Origin: Acidimicrobiia bacterium
GTDB lineage: Bacteria > Actinomycetota > Acidimicrobiia > IMCC26256 > PALSA-610
DNA length: 64,000 nucleotides
Direction of reading: 5' to 3'
Assembly: GCA_026002935.1 (NCBI GenBank)
Contig: BPGH01000001.1
Location: forward strand, 731,965 to 795,964
Shown here: piece after piece, positions 28,099 through 36,985 of the stretch
Position numbering within the stretch: the stretch's first letter is position 1
Layout of the letters: each line of letters starts with the position of its first letter
Translations under genes and position numbers: made by a program
Notes under the pieces: generated by a model
Databases searched by the model: none
Seen by the model: the letters and a program-made list of their open reading frames with translations, nothing else
What the model was told of the DNA's origin: nothing

Positions 28099-29466
28099 GT
28101 GCTCCGCTTCTACGACACCGCCGCGCGCGCCAAGGTGGAGTTCGTGCCGCGCGTCGAGGGCGCGGTGTCGATGTACGTCTGCGGGCCGACCCCCTACAGC
28201 GAGCCGCACCTCGGGCACGGGCGCAAGGAGGTCGTGTTCGACACCGTCCGGCGCTACCTCCTGTGGTGCGGCTACCGGGTCACCTACGTCAGCAACGTCA
28301 CCGACGTCGAGGACCGCATCATCGCCCGGGCCCGGGAGGAGGGCACGACGGAGGCGGAGATCGTGCGCCGTTACGAGGCGCGCTTCCACGACGCGTTCGA
28401 CCGGCTCAACGTGCTGCGGCCCGACGAGGAACCGCACGCGACCGAGTGGATCGGTCCGATGATCACACTGATCGAGGAGCTCGTCGCCCGCAAGCACGCG
28501 TACGTCGTCGAGGGCCACGGCGTCTACTTCGACGTGCTGTCGCTCCCCGGCTACGGAGCGCTCTCGCACCGCAGCGTCGACGAGCTGGTCGGGAGCGCGG
28601 GCGCGCGCGTCGACGTGGACGAGCGCAAGCGCAGCCCGGTCGACTTCGCGCTCTGGAAGGCCGCCAAGCCGGGGGAGCCGGTGTGGGACTCCCCGTGGGG
28701 ACCGGGCCGGCCCGGCTGGCACATCGAGTGCTCGGCGATGTCGCTCGGGATCCTCGGCGACGGCTTCGACATCCACGGTGGCGGTGACGACCTCGTGTTC
28801 CCGCACCACGAGAACGAGATCGCGCAGGCGGTCGGCGCGGGCCACCGGTTCGCGCGCTACTGGTTGCACAACGGGATGGTCAACGTCGGCGGCGAGAAGA
28901 TGTCGAAGTCGCTCGGCAACTTCACCGTGCTCACCGAGCTGCTCGACCGGATCGACCCGCGCGCGTTCCGGTTGCTGGTGCTCCAGACGCACTACCGCCG
29001 CCAGATGGAGGTCGGGGAGAAGGAGCTGACCGACGCGCAGAAGGCGGTCGAGCGTCTCGACGCCCTCGCCCGTCGCGCGCGGGTCGAGCGGCTGCCCGGG
29101 CGCCCGGCGGCGGACCCGGCCCCGTTCCGCGACGCGATGGACGACGACTTCGACACGCCCGCGGCCCTCGCGTACGTCTTCGACCTCGTCCGGCGCGCGA
29201 ACACCGCGCTGGACGAGGGCCGGCGCGACGACGCGGCCGCGCTCGTGTCCGCCGTGCGCGAGCTCACCGGCGTGTTGGGTCTCGAACTGCGCGACGAGGA
29301 GGCCCCCGACGACGAGGTCGCGGCGCTCGTCGCCCGCCGCGACGAGGCGCGCGCCCGACGCGACTTCGCCGAGGCCGACCGCATCCGCGACGAGCTGCGC
29401 AACCGCGGCGTCGTGCTCGAGGACACGCCGCACGGCACCGTCTGGCGCCGCGGCGACGGGCCGTGA
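28099..29466 (+). CDS. cysS: Cysteinyl-tRNA synthetase
   Basis: Charges tRNA-Cys. The 455-residue class I synthetase has MYVCGPTPYSEPHLGHGRK (zinc Cys and HIGH-like HLGHG), the zinc site GWHIECSAMS, FPHHENEIAQ, and the KMSKSLGN signature at about 28900-28920, followed by the helical anticodon domain. It lacks the features of MshC, the mycothiol ligase, notably in length and in keeping the full anticodon domain. It overlaps rlmB by GTGA, as in mycobacteria and close to the Bacillus order. Confidence 0.96.
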   Translation: MLRFYDTAARAKVEFVPRVEGAVSMYVCGPTPYSEPHLGHGRKEVVFDTVRRYLLWCGYRVTYVSNVTDVEDRIIARAREEGTTEAEIVRRYEARFHDAFDRLNVLRPDEEPHATEWIGPMITLIEELVARKHAYVVEGHGVYFDVLSLPGYGALSHRSVDELVGSAGARVDVDERKRSPVDFALWKAAKPGEPVWDSPWGPGRPGWHIECSAMSLGILGDGFDIHGGGDDLVFPHHENEIAQAVGAGHRFARYWLHNGMVNVGGEKMSKSLGNFTVLTELLDRIDPRAFRLLVLQTHYRRQMEVGEKELTDAQKAVERLDALARRARVERLPGRPAADPAPFRDAMDDDFDTPAALAYVFDLVRRANTALDEGRRDDAAALVSAVRELTGVLGLELRDEEAPDDEVAALVARRDEARARRDFAEADRIRDELRNRGVVLEDTPHGTVWRRGDGP

Positions 29467-30299
29467 CACCCCCCGCCCGGCGCCGCCCCCGGCCCGGCGC
29501 AGGACGGCGGCCGCGGGCGCCCGCCCGGCGGGCGAGGGGCGGCGGGCCCGGCGCGGACCGCGGCGCGACCGGCGCGGGCGGCGAGCAGGTGGAGGGGCGC
29601 CGGGCGGTGCTCGAGCTGCTGCGGGCGGGACGGCGGCCGGTGCGGCAGGTGTTCGTCGCGGCGAACGTCGAGCGCGATGCGCTCGTGGAGGAGATCGTCG
29701 CCCTCGCCGGCCCGAGGCTGCGGCCGGTCCCGCCGGCCCGGCTCGAGCAGCTCGCGCGCACCGACGCGCCGCAGGGCGTCGTCGCGCGCGCCGCGCCCCT
29801 GCCCGAGGCCGACGTGGGCGACCTGCTCGCCGCCCCCGGCGCGTTCGTCGTCGCGCTCGACGGCGTCACCGACCCGCGCAACCTCGGTGCGGTCGCGCGC
29901 GCCGCCGAGACGGCGGGGGCGACCGGGCTCGTCCTGCCACGACACCACAGCGCGCACGTCACCCCGGTCGTCGCGAAGGCGGCCGCGGGCGCGATCGAGT
30001 ACCTCCCGATCGCGACCGTGCCGGGGATCCCCGCGTTGCTCGAGCGCGCCCGGCGCGCCGGTGTGTGGACCGTCGGGCTCGACGAGCGCGGCGACCGGTC
30101 GGTCTTCGAGCTCGGGGTCGCCGACCAGCGCCTGCTGCTCGTGCTCGGCGCCGAGGGCCGCGGGCTCGCGCGCCTCACCCGTGACCGGTGCGACGTGCTC
30201 GCCCGGGTCCCGGTGCACGGTCACGTCGCGTCGCTCAACGTCGCGGCGGCGGCCGCGGTGGCCTGCCACGAGGTCGCACGCCGGCGCGCCGGACGATGA
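29463..30299 (+). CDS. rlmB: SpoU/TrmH family 23S rRNA 2'-O-methyltransferase (RlmB)
   Basis: Methylates the ribose of a conserved guanosine in 23S rRNA. The 278-residue protein has a long Arg-Pro-Gly-rich basic N-terminus (about 40 residues), the substrate-binding domain (VEGRRAVLELLRAGRRPVRQVFVA), and the SPOUT knot: LDGVTDPRNLGAVARAAETAGATGL, VLGAEGRGL and VPVHGHVASLNVAAAAAV. Position after cysS supports RlmB rather than another SpoU enzyme. Start GTG 29463 overlaps the cysS stop. Confidence 0.93.
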   Translation: MTPPARRRPRPGAGRRPRAPARRARGGGPGADRGATGAGGEQVEGRRAVLELLRAGRRPVRQVFVAANVERDALVEEIVALAGPRLRPVPPARLEQLARTDAPQGVVARAAPLPEADVGDLLAAPGAFVVALDGVTDPRNLGAVARAAETAGATGLVLPRHHSAHVTPVVAKAAAGAIEYLPIATVPGIPALLERARRAGVWTVGLDERGDRSVFELGVADQRLLLVLGAEGRGLARLTRDRCDVLARVPVHGHVASLNVAAAAAVACHEVARRRAGR

Positions 30300-30330
30300 G
30301 ACGCGAACACCGGGTTACCATCGTCCGCGC

Positions 30331-30403
30331 GCCGGGTTAGCTCAGCAGGCAGAGCGGCTGACTTGTAATCAGCAGGCCGTCGGTTCGATCCCGACACCCG
30401 GCT
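30331..30403 (+). tRNA. tRNA-Thr (anticodon TGT)
   Basis: A 73-base cloverleaf: acceptor GCCGGGT pairs with ACCCGGC, D-stem GCTC/GAGC, anticodon stem GCTGA/TCAGC with loop CTTGTAA (anticodon 30364-30366), and T-stem GTCGG/CCGAC with TTCGATC. The CCA end is not encoded. TACCAT at 30316-30321, nine bases upstream, is a fitting -10. Confidence 0.97.
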
Positions 30404-30492
30404 CCGCGCCGCTCGCCGGAGCGATCGCATCCGTGCGCGCCCGCACGGAAATGCTTGTAATCCGCGCGCGCGGCCGCCAACATCGTGCGCTG

Positions 30493-30753
30493 ATGGCCGA
30501 CTTGACGCCCCACGAACGGACGATGCTCGACTTCGAGCGCGAGTGGTGGATGCTCGGGGGGCGCAAGGACGACCTCATCCGATCCCGCCTGCGCATGTCA
30601 CCGAGCACCTACTACCGCGGCGTGCAGGCGCTCATCGAGCGGGAGGCCGCGCTCGCGTACGATCCGCTCACCGTGAAGCGCCTGCGGCGCCAGCGCGACG
30701 AGCGCCGCCGCCAGCGGGTCGAGGGCCGCCGGGCCGACCCGGGCACCCGGTAG
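30493..30753 (+). CDS. DUF3263 small helix-turn-helix-like protein
   Basis: An 86-residue basic protein. The conserved DUF3263 core is LTPHERTMLDFEREWWMLGGRKDDLIRSRLRMSPSTYY, with a helix-turn-helix look, followed by an Arg-rich C-terminal tail that would suit nucleic-acid binding. In M. tuberculosis a DUF3263 gene also precedes a LytR_C gene, as it does here. No function is established that I can name. ATG 30493 gives the standard family start. Confidence 0.85.
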   Translation: MADLTPHERTMLDFEREWWMLGGRKDDLIRSRLRMSPSTYYRGVQALIEREAALAYDPLTVKRLRRQRDERRRQRVEGRRADPGTR

Positions 30754-30788
30754 CGGCGCGTCCCGACGCGACGCGACAGAATGGCCCC

Positions 30789-31331
30789 ATGAGTCGACAG
30801 GGGGGCGGTCACGGCAGCAACGGCGGCGCGGTCGCCCGCGGCGCGAGCTTCGCGGCCGCCAAGGGCTTCGTGCTCATCGCGCTCGCCGTGATCATCGGCA
30901 TCGTGTTGCTCAACGTCTACGACGACGGCGGCACGACCGAACCGGCGGCCGAGACGACCGCGCCCTCGACCGAGGCGTCGGACGGGACATCCGGCACGGG
31001 GAGCACCACGACGACGGCCGCCGGGCCGGCACGCGCGCCGCAGGAGCTGACGGTCGTCGTGCTCAACGGCGGTGCGCCCCCCGGTTCCGCGGGCGACATG
31101 TCCGAGGCGCTCAAGCAGGCCGGGTACACGAACCAGCTCACCCCGTCCGACTGGGAGGGCCGGGAGACGCCCGGCAACGCCGTGCTGTGCCGCGAGGGCC
31201 TCGACCAGGAGGCGGCCGCGCTCGCGACCGCGGTCGCGCCGGGCACGGCGGTGGAGCCGTTCCCCGAACCGGCCCCGCCGTCGAGCGACGGCGCCGACTG
31301 TGTCGTCGTGGTCGGCCCCGCGCCATCCTGA
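30789..31331 (+). CDS. LytR_C domain membrane protein
   Basis: A 180-residue protein with one N-terminal membrane helix (GFVLIALAVIIGIVLLNVY at about residues 27-45), a Thr/Ser/Gly-rich extracellular linker of about 35 residues, and a C-terminal LytR_C domain (ELTVVVLNGGAPPGSAGDMSEALKQAGY to VVVVGPAPS). LytR_C domains accompany cell-envelope enzymes that attach polymers to peptidoglycan, but this protein lacks the LytR-CpsA-Psr catalytic part. CAGAAT six bases before ATG 30789 may serve as -10. Confidence 0.85.
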   Translation: MSRQGGGHGSNGGAVARGASFAAAKGFVLIALAVIIGIVLLNVYDDGGTTEPAAETTAPSTEASDGTSGTGSTTTTAAGPARAPQELTVVVLNGGAPPGSAGDMSEALKQAGYTNQLTPSDWEGRETPGNAVLCREGLDQEAAALATAVAPGTAVEPFPEPAPPSSDGADCVVVVGPAPS

Positions 31332-31348
31332 CCCGCGGCCGGCGGCGG

Positions 31349-32494
31349 TCACCGGCGCCCGGCGACGAGACGGTCGCGCACGGCGCCGGTGGCGGCGTCG
31401 ATCGCGGTCCACGCGAGCGCGAGCGCACCCTCCAGCACCGCACGGTCCGCGGATGCGTTCACGCACGCGGCCGCGAACTCGGGTTGGTGGTTCACCGCGC
31501 CGCCCGAGTCGATCCCGATGCACGGGTGGATCGCGGGCACCTCGAGCGAGACGTTGCCCATGTCCGTCGAGAACGTGATCGCGCCGTCCCCGGGCTCGGG
31601 CCGTCCCGCGGCGTGCGCGTTGCGCCGGTAGGCCTCGACCAGGTCGGGGTCGTGTTCCATGTGGGCGTAGGTGGGGGCCACGTCCTCGATCGCGACGGAC
31701 GCGCCCGTCGCGATCGCCCCGGCGTGGAAGCAGTCGTCGACGCGGGGCCGGAGCTCGCGCAGCCGGTCCTCCGTCGGCGCGCGTGCCATCCACACGCCCT
31801 CCGTGTGGGCGGGGACGACGTTCGCGACCTCGCCCCCGTGGGTGACGACCCCGTGCACCTGGTCGCCGGCGCGCAGGTGCTGGCGCAGCAGGCCGATCGC
31901 GACCTGCGCGACCGTGAACGCGTCGGCCGCGTTGACGCCGCGCTCCGGGGCCGCCGCCGCGTGGGACTCCCTGCCCGTGTAGCGGACCCGGAAGTGCGAG
32001 ACGGCGCTGACGCGTGGCCGCAGGTCGTCGAACGGCGCCGGGTGCACCATCATCGCCGCGTGCACGCCCGCGAACGCGCCGCGCTCGAGGAGGAGCACCT
32101 TCCCGCCGCCGCCCTCCTCGGCCGGGGTGCCGATCACCGAGACGGTGATCCCGAGGTCGTCGGCGAGCCGCGCGAGGGCGATCCCGGCGCCGACCGCCGT
32201 GGCGGCGATGACGTTGTGACCGCACGCGTGCCCGATCCCGGGCAGCGCGTCGTACTCCGCGCAGAGGGCGAGGTGCAGCGGCCCGTCGCCGACCCGGCAG
32301 GCGAACGCCGTCGGCAGCCCGCAGATGCCCGTCTCGACGGGGAGCCCGGCGTCGGCGAGCACCCCGGCGGTCCACGCGCTCGACCGCACCTCCTCGAACT
32401 TCAGCTCGGGGTGCGCGTGGATGCGGTGGCTCAGCGCGACGAGCGCGTCGGCCGTGCTCTCGATCGACTCGCGCGCCGCCTCCTTCGCGTCCAC
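31349..32494 (-). CDS. M20 family metallo-amidohydrolase (AbgB/HipO-like)
   Basis: A 381-residue zinc or manganese peptidase-fold enzyme of the M20D branch. Visible metal and active-site blocks are HRIHAHPELKFEE, CAEYDALPGIGHACGHNV, GTPAEEGGGGK (catalytic Glu pair) and MMVHPAP, with the dimerisation domain around HFRVRYTGRESHAAAAPERG and a final TDMGNVSLEVPAIHP. These features fit hydrolases of N-acyl or aminobenzoyl amino acids. The start is GTG 32494, 17 bases from the divergent otsB start, with GACGCT as an imperfect -10. Confidence 0.88.
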   Translation of the reverse strand: MDAKEAARESIESTADALVALSHRIHAHPELKFEEVRSSAWTAGVLADAGLPVETGICGLPTAFACRVGDGPLHLALCAEYDALPGIGHACGHNVIAATAVGAGIALARLADDLGITVSVIGTPAEEGGGGKVLLLERGAFAGVHAAMMVHPAPFDDLRPRVSAVSHFRVRYTGRESHAAAAPERGVNAADAFTVAQVAIGLLRQHLRAGDQVHGVVTHGGEVANVVPAHTEGVWMARAPTEDRLRELRPRVDDCFHAGAIATGASVAIEDVAPTYAHMEHDPDLVEAYRRNAHAAGRPEPGDGAITFSTDMGNVSLEVPAIHPCIGIDSGGAVNHQPEFAAACVNASADRAVLEGALALAWTAIDAATGAVRDRLVAGRR

Positions 32495-32499
32495 CTGGC

Positions 32500-32505
32500 T
32501 AGCGT
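32500..32505 (+). promoter_or_regulatory. TANNNT -10 element for otsB
   Basis: TAGCGT, then 6 bases, then GTG 32512. The 17-base gap to the divergent M20 gene must hold both promoters' -10 regions. Confidence 0.45.
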
Positions 32506-32511
32506 CTCACC

Positions 32512-33294
32512 GTGCTCGACGTCGGTGCAACGGTCGCGATCCTGAGCGAGCGGCCCGGCCGCACCGCGCTGCTGACGGATTTCGACGGCTCGCTCTCGCC
32601 GATCGTCGACCGGCCGCAGGACGCGCGCCCGCACCCGGACGCGCCGCGGGTGCTCGCCGGCCTCGTCGCGCGTCTCGGTCGGGTCGCGATCGTCAGCGGA
32701 CGCAGTGTCGAATTCCTCGCCCGGCACCTGCCGGTCCCCGGGCTCGTCTATGCGGGGCTGTACGGCGCGGAGACGCTCGTCGACGGTGTGCGTCGGCTCG
32801 ACGAACGGCTCGAGGGCTTCGCGCCGGTGGTCGAGGAGGCGGCCCGGGAGGCGCAGCGGCGGCTCCCGGGCGTGCTGGTCGAGCGCAAGGCGGGTGTGAG
32901 CGTCACGCTGCACTGGCGCACGGCGCCCGAGCGGGAGGCCGAGGTCCGCGAGGTCGCGGGCGAGCTGTCCGCGCGGTTCGGGCTCGACGCGCCGCAGCGC
33001 GGCCGCATGGCGGTCGAGTTGCGGCCGCCGGTGGGCGTCGACAAGGGGACCGCGGTCGGGGCGCTCGTCGACGGCTTCGCCGTCGGGTGCTTCGCGGGCG
33101 ACGACGCCGGTGACCTGCCCGCGTTCGCGGCGCTGGCCGGTGCACAGCGGGCGGGGCGGATCGAGCGGGCCGTGTGCGTCGGCGTGCTCTCTGCCGAGGC
33201 CCCGGACGAGCTCCGGCAGGCGGTCGACGTCGTCGTCGACGGGCCCGACGGGCTCGTGTCGCTACTCGCCCGCGTGGTCGACGAGATCGCGTAG
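32512..33294 (+). CDS. otsB: Trehalose-6-phosphate phosphatase (OtsB)
   Basis: HAD-superfamily phosphatase that releases trehalose from trehalose 6-phosphate. The 260-residue protein has the catalytic DFDGSLSPIVDRP (nucleophile and acid aspartates), VAIVSGRS, the YAGLYGAE turn, VELRPPVGVDKGTAV with the motif III lysine, and FAGDDAGDLPAF. It has the normal single-domain length. Its 3' end overlaps the convergent otsA gene by 33 bases, so the two partners of the same pathway lie tail to tail. Confidence 0.94.
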   Translation: MLDVGATVAILSERPGRTALLTDFDGSLSPIVDRPQDARPHPDAPRVLAGLVARLGRVAIVSGRSVEFLARHLPVPGLVYAGLYGAETLVDGVRRLDERLEGFAPVVEEAAREAQRRLPGVLVERKAGVSVTLHWRTAPEREAEVREVAGELSARFGLDAPQRGRMAVELRPPVGVDKGTAVGALVDGFAVGCFAGDDAGDLPAFAALAGAQRAGRIERAVCVGVLSAEAPDELRQAVDVVVDGPDGLVSLLARVVDEIA

Positions 33295-34635
33295 CCAGTC
33301 GGCCGGTGTCCGGGCGGCGGCGAGCTCGCGCAGCCGGGCGGCGCGTTCGGCGCGCTCGTCGAGCGGCGTCGAGCACGCGTCGTCGAGCGCCACCGCCATC
33401 TGCTCGATGTCGAACGGTTGGAGCATCGACACCGCGGGGGCGAGCTCGTCGTAGGCGCCCGCCTCCCGCGACAGGCACAGGATCCCGTCGCGCCGGTTCA
33501 CGAGCGGTCCCTCCTTGGCGACGAGGTTCAGCCCGTCCTTGACGGGGTTCACGAACAGGACGTCGTAGCGCTCCATCGCCGCGACCGACTGCGCGTAGTC
33601 GTCCTCGAGGTCGATCAGGATCGGGGTCCAGTCGCGCGTCGCCCACCGTTCGTTGACGCGCCCGGCGGTCTGCTCGACCTCGGCGGCGTACGCGAGGTAC
33701 TCCGGCAACCCCTGCCGGGAGGGGTACAGCAGGGCGAGGAACACGACCCGCCCGCGCAGCCCCGGCCTGGCCTCCAGCAGGCGGTCGAAGGCCAGGAACC
33801 CCCGCACGACGTTCTTCGCGGGCTCCATCCGGTCGATGCGCAGGATCGTGAGCCGGTCGCCGACCAGGTCGGCGAGCCGGCCCGACGCGGCGCGTGCCTC
33901 CGGGCTCGCCGCCACCTCGTGCAGCGCGCCCGCGTCGGGGCCGAGGCTCGCGGCGAACGAGGGGCCGATCGCGGCGTCGGCCCCGAGCACCTCACGCGCC
34001 GACGCCCGGTACGCCCGCTCCCAGCGCGTGGTGTGGAACCCGGCCGGCCCGGCGGCCAGTGACGCGCACAGCGACCGGGCGACGTCGACGGGCAGCATGC
34101 GGATCTGGTCGGGGGTCGCGAACGGCGTGTGCGTGAAGTGGACGACGCGCAGGTCGGGGCGCCGGGCGCGCAGGAGCGCGGGCACGAGCGCGAGCTGGTA
34201 GTCCTGCACGAGCACGACCTCGGCGGGCGCCGCGACATCGGCCGTCGCCTGGGCGAACGCCTCGTTGACCGTCACGTACGCGTCCCAGGCCTCGCGGAAG
34301 CGGATGTCGAAGCGCGGCCGCCGCACCGCGTCGAAGATCCCGTGATGGAGGTACCAGAGCACGCCGTTCGACACGACGTCGTAGTGCTTGCGGTGCAGTG
34401 CCGGGTCGATGCGCAGCAGCCGCAGGTCGACGCCCAGGTCGCCGCCCGCGCCGGCGTCGAGGCCGTCCGCGTCCTCGGGGGACAGTGCGGCCGCGATCCA
34501 CGTCGCCGGGTGCCGACTCTCGAGCAGGAGCGGGCCCAGGGCGCTCACGACGCCGCCGGCGCCTCGGTGCACCGTGAAGCTCCCGTCCTCGGAGCGGCGG
34601 AAGCGGTACGGGCCGCGGTGCGAGACGACGATCAC
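33262..34635 (-). CDS. otsA: Trehalose-6-phosphate synthase (OtsA-like GT20)
   Basis: Transfers glucose from a nucleotide sugar to glucose 6-phosphate. The 457-residue protein starts MIVVSHRGPYRFRR and has the GT20 features GAGGVVSAL (donor loop), WYLHHGIFD, VQDYQLALVPALLR, FTHTPF, a central RIDRMEPAKNVVRGFLAFDRLL and the late VNPVKDGLNLVAKEGPLVN. The usual donor loop arginine-glycine element is RGAGG. GTG 34635 overlaps the treT stop (GTGA), so the two synthases are co-translated although they make trehalose by different routes. Confidence 0.92.
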   Translation of the reverse strand: MIVVSHRGPYRFRRSEDGSFTVHRGAGGVVSALGPLLLESRHPATWIAAALSPEDADGLDAGAGGDLGVDLRLLRIDPALHRKHYDVVSNGVLWYLHHGIFDAVRRPRFDIRFREAWDAYVTVNEAFAQATADVAAPAEVVLVQDYQLALVPALLRARRPDLRVVHFTHTPFATPDQIRMLPVDVARSLCASLAAGPAGFHTTRWERAYRASAREVLGADAAIGPSFAASLGPDAGALHEVAASPEARAASGRLADLVGDRLTILRIDRMEPAKNVVRGFLAFDRLLEARPGLRGRVVFLALLYPSRQGLPEYLAYAAEVEQTAGRVNERWATRDWTPILIDLEDDYAQSVAAMERYDVLFVNPVKDGLNLVAKEGPLVNRRDGILCLSREAGAYDELAPAVSMLQPFDIEQMAVALDDACSTPLDERAERAARLRELAAARTPADWLRDLVDHAGE

Positions 34636-35888
34636 GACGTGTGCGAGAGCCTGTGGAACAGTCGCAGCCAGTCCTCGAGCTCGCGCGTCGACAGGAAGTT
34701 CCTGCGGACGTGCTCGGCGCCGGCCGCCCCCATGGCGTCGGCCTTCTCGGGGTTGCGCAGCAGCTCGATCGTGCGGGCCGCCGCCTCCTCGCGGCTGTCG
34801 ACGAGGTAGCCGTTGACCCCGTCCTCGATCTGCAGCGTGATGCCCCCGGCGCGCCCGCCCACGACCGGGCGACCCTTCCACAGCGCCTCGCTCACGGTCA
34901 GGCCGAAACCCTCGCGCAGCGACTTCTGCAGCACGACGTCGGCCGCGCGCTGGAAGGCGTTGATCTGGATCGAACCGACCTGCTGGATGTTGGAGAGGAG
35001 GTGGATCTGCGGATCGCCGGCGCGCGCGTCGTTGGTGAGCTCCCAGTAGTGGAAGCCCTCGGGGTCGTCGGTCGCCATGGACCCGGCGAGCACGAGCTCG
35101 GCGTCGGGGAACTCCTCGCGCACGATGCGGTACGCCTCGATGACGCCGATCGGGTCCTTCCAGGGGTCGAAGCGGCTGACCTGGACGATCAGCGGCCGGT
35201 TGGGCCGGATGCCGTAGCTGCGGCAGATCTCGTCCACGAACGCCGGGGGCATCTCGAGGTTCTTGAGCGAGATCGGGTCGATGCACGGCGGCAGGTGTTC
35301 GATGCAGTCCATCGACAGCGACGAGGGGACGAACTGCGGCATCGTGAACACCGCCGCGTCGTACTGCTCGACGAACGGCTGGAAGAAGTCCCACACGGTG
35401 GGGTTCGCGTCGGTCAGGTCGATGTGGCAGCGCCAGATCCACTTCGTCCCGGGCATGTCGACCGCGCGGCCGCGCACGTACTCCCGGATCGCCGCGGGCT
35501 GCGGGTCGTGGATCACCACGTAGTCCCACTCCCCCTCGAGCAGCAGGGCGTTCTCGACGACCCGCTCCAGGTAGATGCGCTCGGACTGCGTCGTCCACTC
35601 GACGTCGGCCCCCTGGAGGGCGTTGTGCACGCTCTTGGTGACGCCGAAGAACTCGTCGCTGCCGTGGATGACCTGCCAGTCGGCCTCGAGGCCGATGTCG
35701 CGTGAGAGCGCGACGTGCGTGGCGAGGAGCTCGGCGACGCCCCCGCCGTACGCGGTCGCGTTCACGTGGAGCACCCGCGCCCCGCGCAGCGGCGCCGCGA
35801 GCTCCCGGATGCGCTCGATCGTGCCGGGCTCGACGACGGTCGCGTACTCGTCGAGGGACTTCTCCAGGAGGGGGACACGTTCCAGCAC
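34632..35888 (-). CDS. treT: Trehalose glycosyltransferring synthase (TreT-like GT4)
   Basis: Makes trehalose directly from a nucleotide glucose and free glucose, reversibly in characterised archaeal and bacterial members. The 418-residue GT-B protein has the TreT opening RVLHVNATAYGGGVAELL, the EWDYVVIHDPQP and WRCHIDLTDANP blocks, VSRFDPWKDP, and the GT4 donor motif QKSLREGFGLTVSEALWKGRPVVGG with the EX7E glutamates. Assignment to TreT is based on these blocks and on the otsA neighbour. Other trehalose- or glucosylglycerate-type transferases are possible. It is divergent from the glycerate kinase gene with 53 bases between them. Confidence 0.85.
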   Translation of the reverse strand: MLERVPLLEKSLDEYATVVEPGTIERIRELAAPLRGARVLHVNATAYGGGVAELLATHVALSRDIGLEADWQVIHGSDEFFGVTKSVHNALQGADVEWTTQSERIYLERVVENALLLEGEWDYVVIHDPQPAAIREYVRGRAVDMPGTKWIWRCHIDLTDANPTVWDFFQPFVEQYDAAVFTMPQFVPSSLSMDCIEHLPPCIDPISLKNLEMPPAFVDEICRSYGIRPNRPLIVQVSRFDPWKDPIGVIEAYRIVREEFPDAELVLAGSMATDDPEGFHYWELTNDARAGDPQIHLLSNIQQVGSIQINAFQRAADVVLQKSLREGFGLTVSEALWKGRPVVGGRAGGITLQIEDGVNGYLVDSREEAAARTIELLRNPEKADAMGAAGAEHVRRNFLSTRELEDWLRLFHRLSHTS

Positions 35889-35941
35889 GAGCAGACTCCC
35901 CGACGAGACGGGCCGCGTGTCGGGGGGCCAATCTATTCGAC

Positions 35942-36985
35942 GTGCCGCGCGCCGTTGCCTGTCCCGACAAGTTCCGCGGCACGCTGCGCGCCAAGGAGGC
36001 GGCCGACGCCCTCGCGGCGGGGCTCCGGCGTGCGGGGTTCGACGACGTGCTCGCGGTCCCGCTCGCGGACGGCGGGGAGGGGACGCTCGACACCCTGCTC
36101 GACGCGCTCGGCGGCTCGCGCCGCACCGCGCGGGTGACCGGACCCCTCGGGGAGCCGGTCGACGCGCAGTGGGGGGTGCTCCCGGGCGGGACCGCGGTCG
36201 TCGAGATGGCGCGCGCGAGCGGGCTCGCGCTCGTGCGGGAGAACGATCCGTTGCGGGCGAGCACGCGCGGGACCGGCGAGCTCATCGCGATCGCCCGGCG
36301 GGAGGGGTTCACGAGGATCCTCGTCGCCGTGGGCGGGAGCGCCACGACCGACGGCGGTCTGGCCGCGGTGGAGGCGCTCAAGTGGTCGCTCGCGGGGCTG
36401 GAGGTCACGGTCGCCTGCGACGTCGCCACCGCGTTCACCGACGCCGCGCGCGTGTACGGGCCGCAGAAGGGTGCGACCCCGGCCCAGGTCGCGCTGCTGA
36501 CGCGGCGGCTCGAACGGCTCGCCGGGGAGTACCGGGCGCGCACCGGGGTCGACGTGACGGCGCTGGAGGGCGCGGGGGCCGCGGGCGGGCTCGCCGGCGG
36601 GTTGGCGGCGATCGGCGCGCGGCTCGCGCCCGGGTTCGACGTCGTCGCGGAGGCGGCGGGTCTGGAGGCCGCGCTCGAGGGCGCGGCCCTCGCCGTCACC
36701 GGCGAGGGGCGGCTCGACGTGTCGAGCCTCGAGGGCAAGGTCGTGGGCGGCGTGCTCGAGTGGTGTGCCGATCTCGGCGTGCCGCGGGCGGCGGTGATCG
36801 CCGGTCAGGTCACCGAGGAGGCGCGCGCCGCGGTCGCCGCTCCGAACGTGCGGGTCGACGCGCTCACCGATCGGGTGTGGGACGAGCGGGAGGCCTTCGA
36901 GCGCGCGGCGCTCATCCTGGAGGAGGCGGCGGTGGAGGCTGGGCGCTGGGCGCTCGGCGCCGTGCGCGGTACGCCGGGATCGTGA
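35942..36985 (+). CDS. Glycerate kinase (GlxK/GarK family)
   Basis: Phosphorylates D-glycerate, in this family usually at the 2-position. The 347-residue protein has ACPDKFRGTLRAKEAADALAAGL, PLADGGEGTLDTLLDA, GTGELIAIA, the VAVGGSATTDGGLA nucleotide loop and VTGEGRLDVSSLEGKV. GTG 35942 gives the family N-terminus. It lies tail to tail with gpgS and overlaps it by 74 bases. Released glycerate from glucosylglycerate turnover would be a natural substrate. Confidence 0.9.
   Translation: MPRAVACPDKFRGTLRAKEAADALAAGLRRAGFDDVLAVPLADGGEGTLDTLLDALGGSRRTARVTGPLGEPVDAQWGVLPGGTAVVEMARASGLALVRENDPLRASTRGTGELIAIARREGFTRILVAVGGSATTDGGLAAVEALKWSLAGLEVTVACDVATAFTDAARVYGPQKGATPAQVALLTRRLERLAGEYRARTGVDVTALEGAGAAGGLAGGLAAIGARLAPGFDVVAEAAGLEAALEGAALAVTGEGRLDVSSLEGKVVGGVLEWCADLGVPRAAVIAGQVTEEARAAVAAPNVRVDALTDRVWDEREAFERAALILEEAAVEAGRWALGAVRGTPGS

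Noticed and set aside
28099-29466. MshC, the mycothiol cysteine ligase, in place of CysS
   Set aside because: Length, full anticodon domain and neighbours (ispF and rlmB) favour CysS.
30300-30500. Integration (attachment) site at the tRNA-Thr gene
   Set aside because: No duplicated tRNA 3' end, integrase or mobile genes were found in the window.
34636-36738. About 700 extra codons upstream of otsA in the same minus-strand frame
   Set aside because: They lie opposite or over treT and the glycerate kinase gene and carry no conserved motif. GTG 34635 gives the correct OtsA start.
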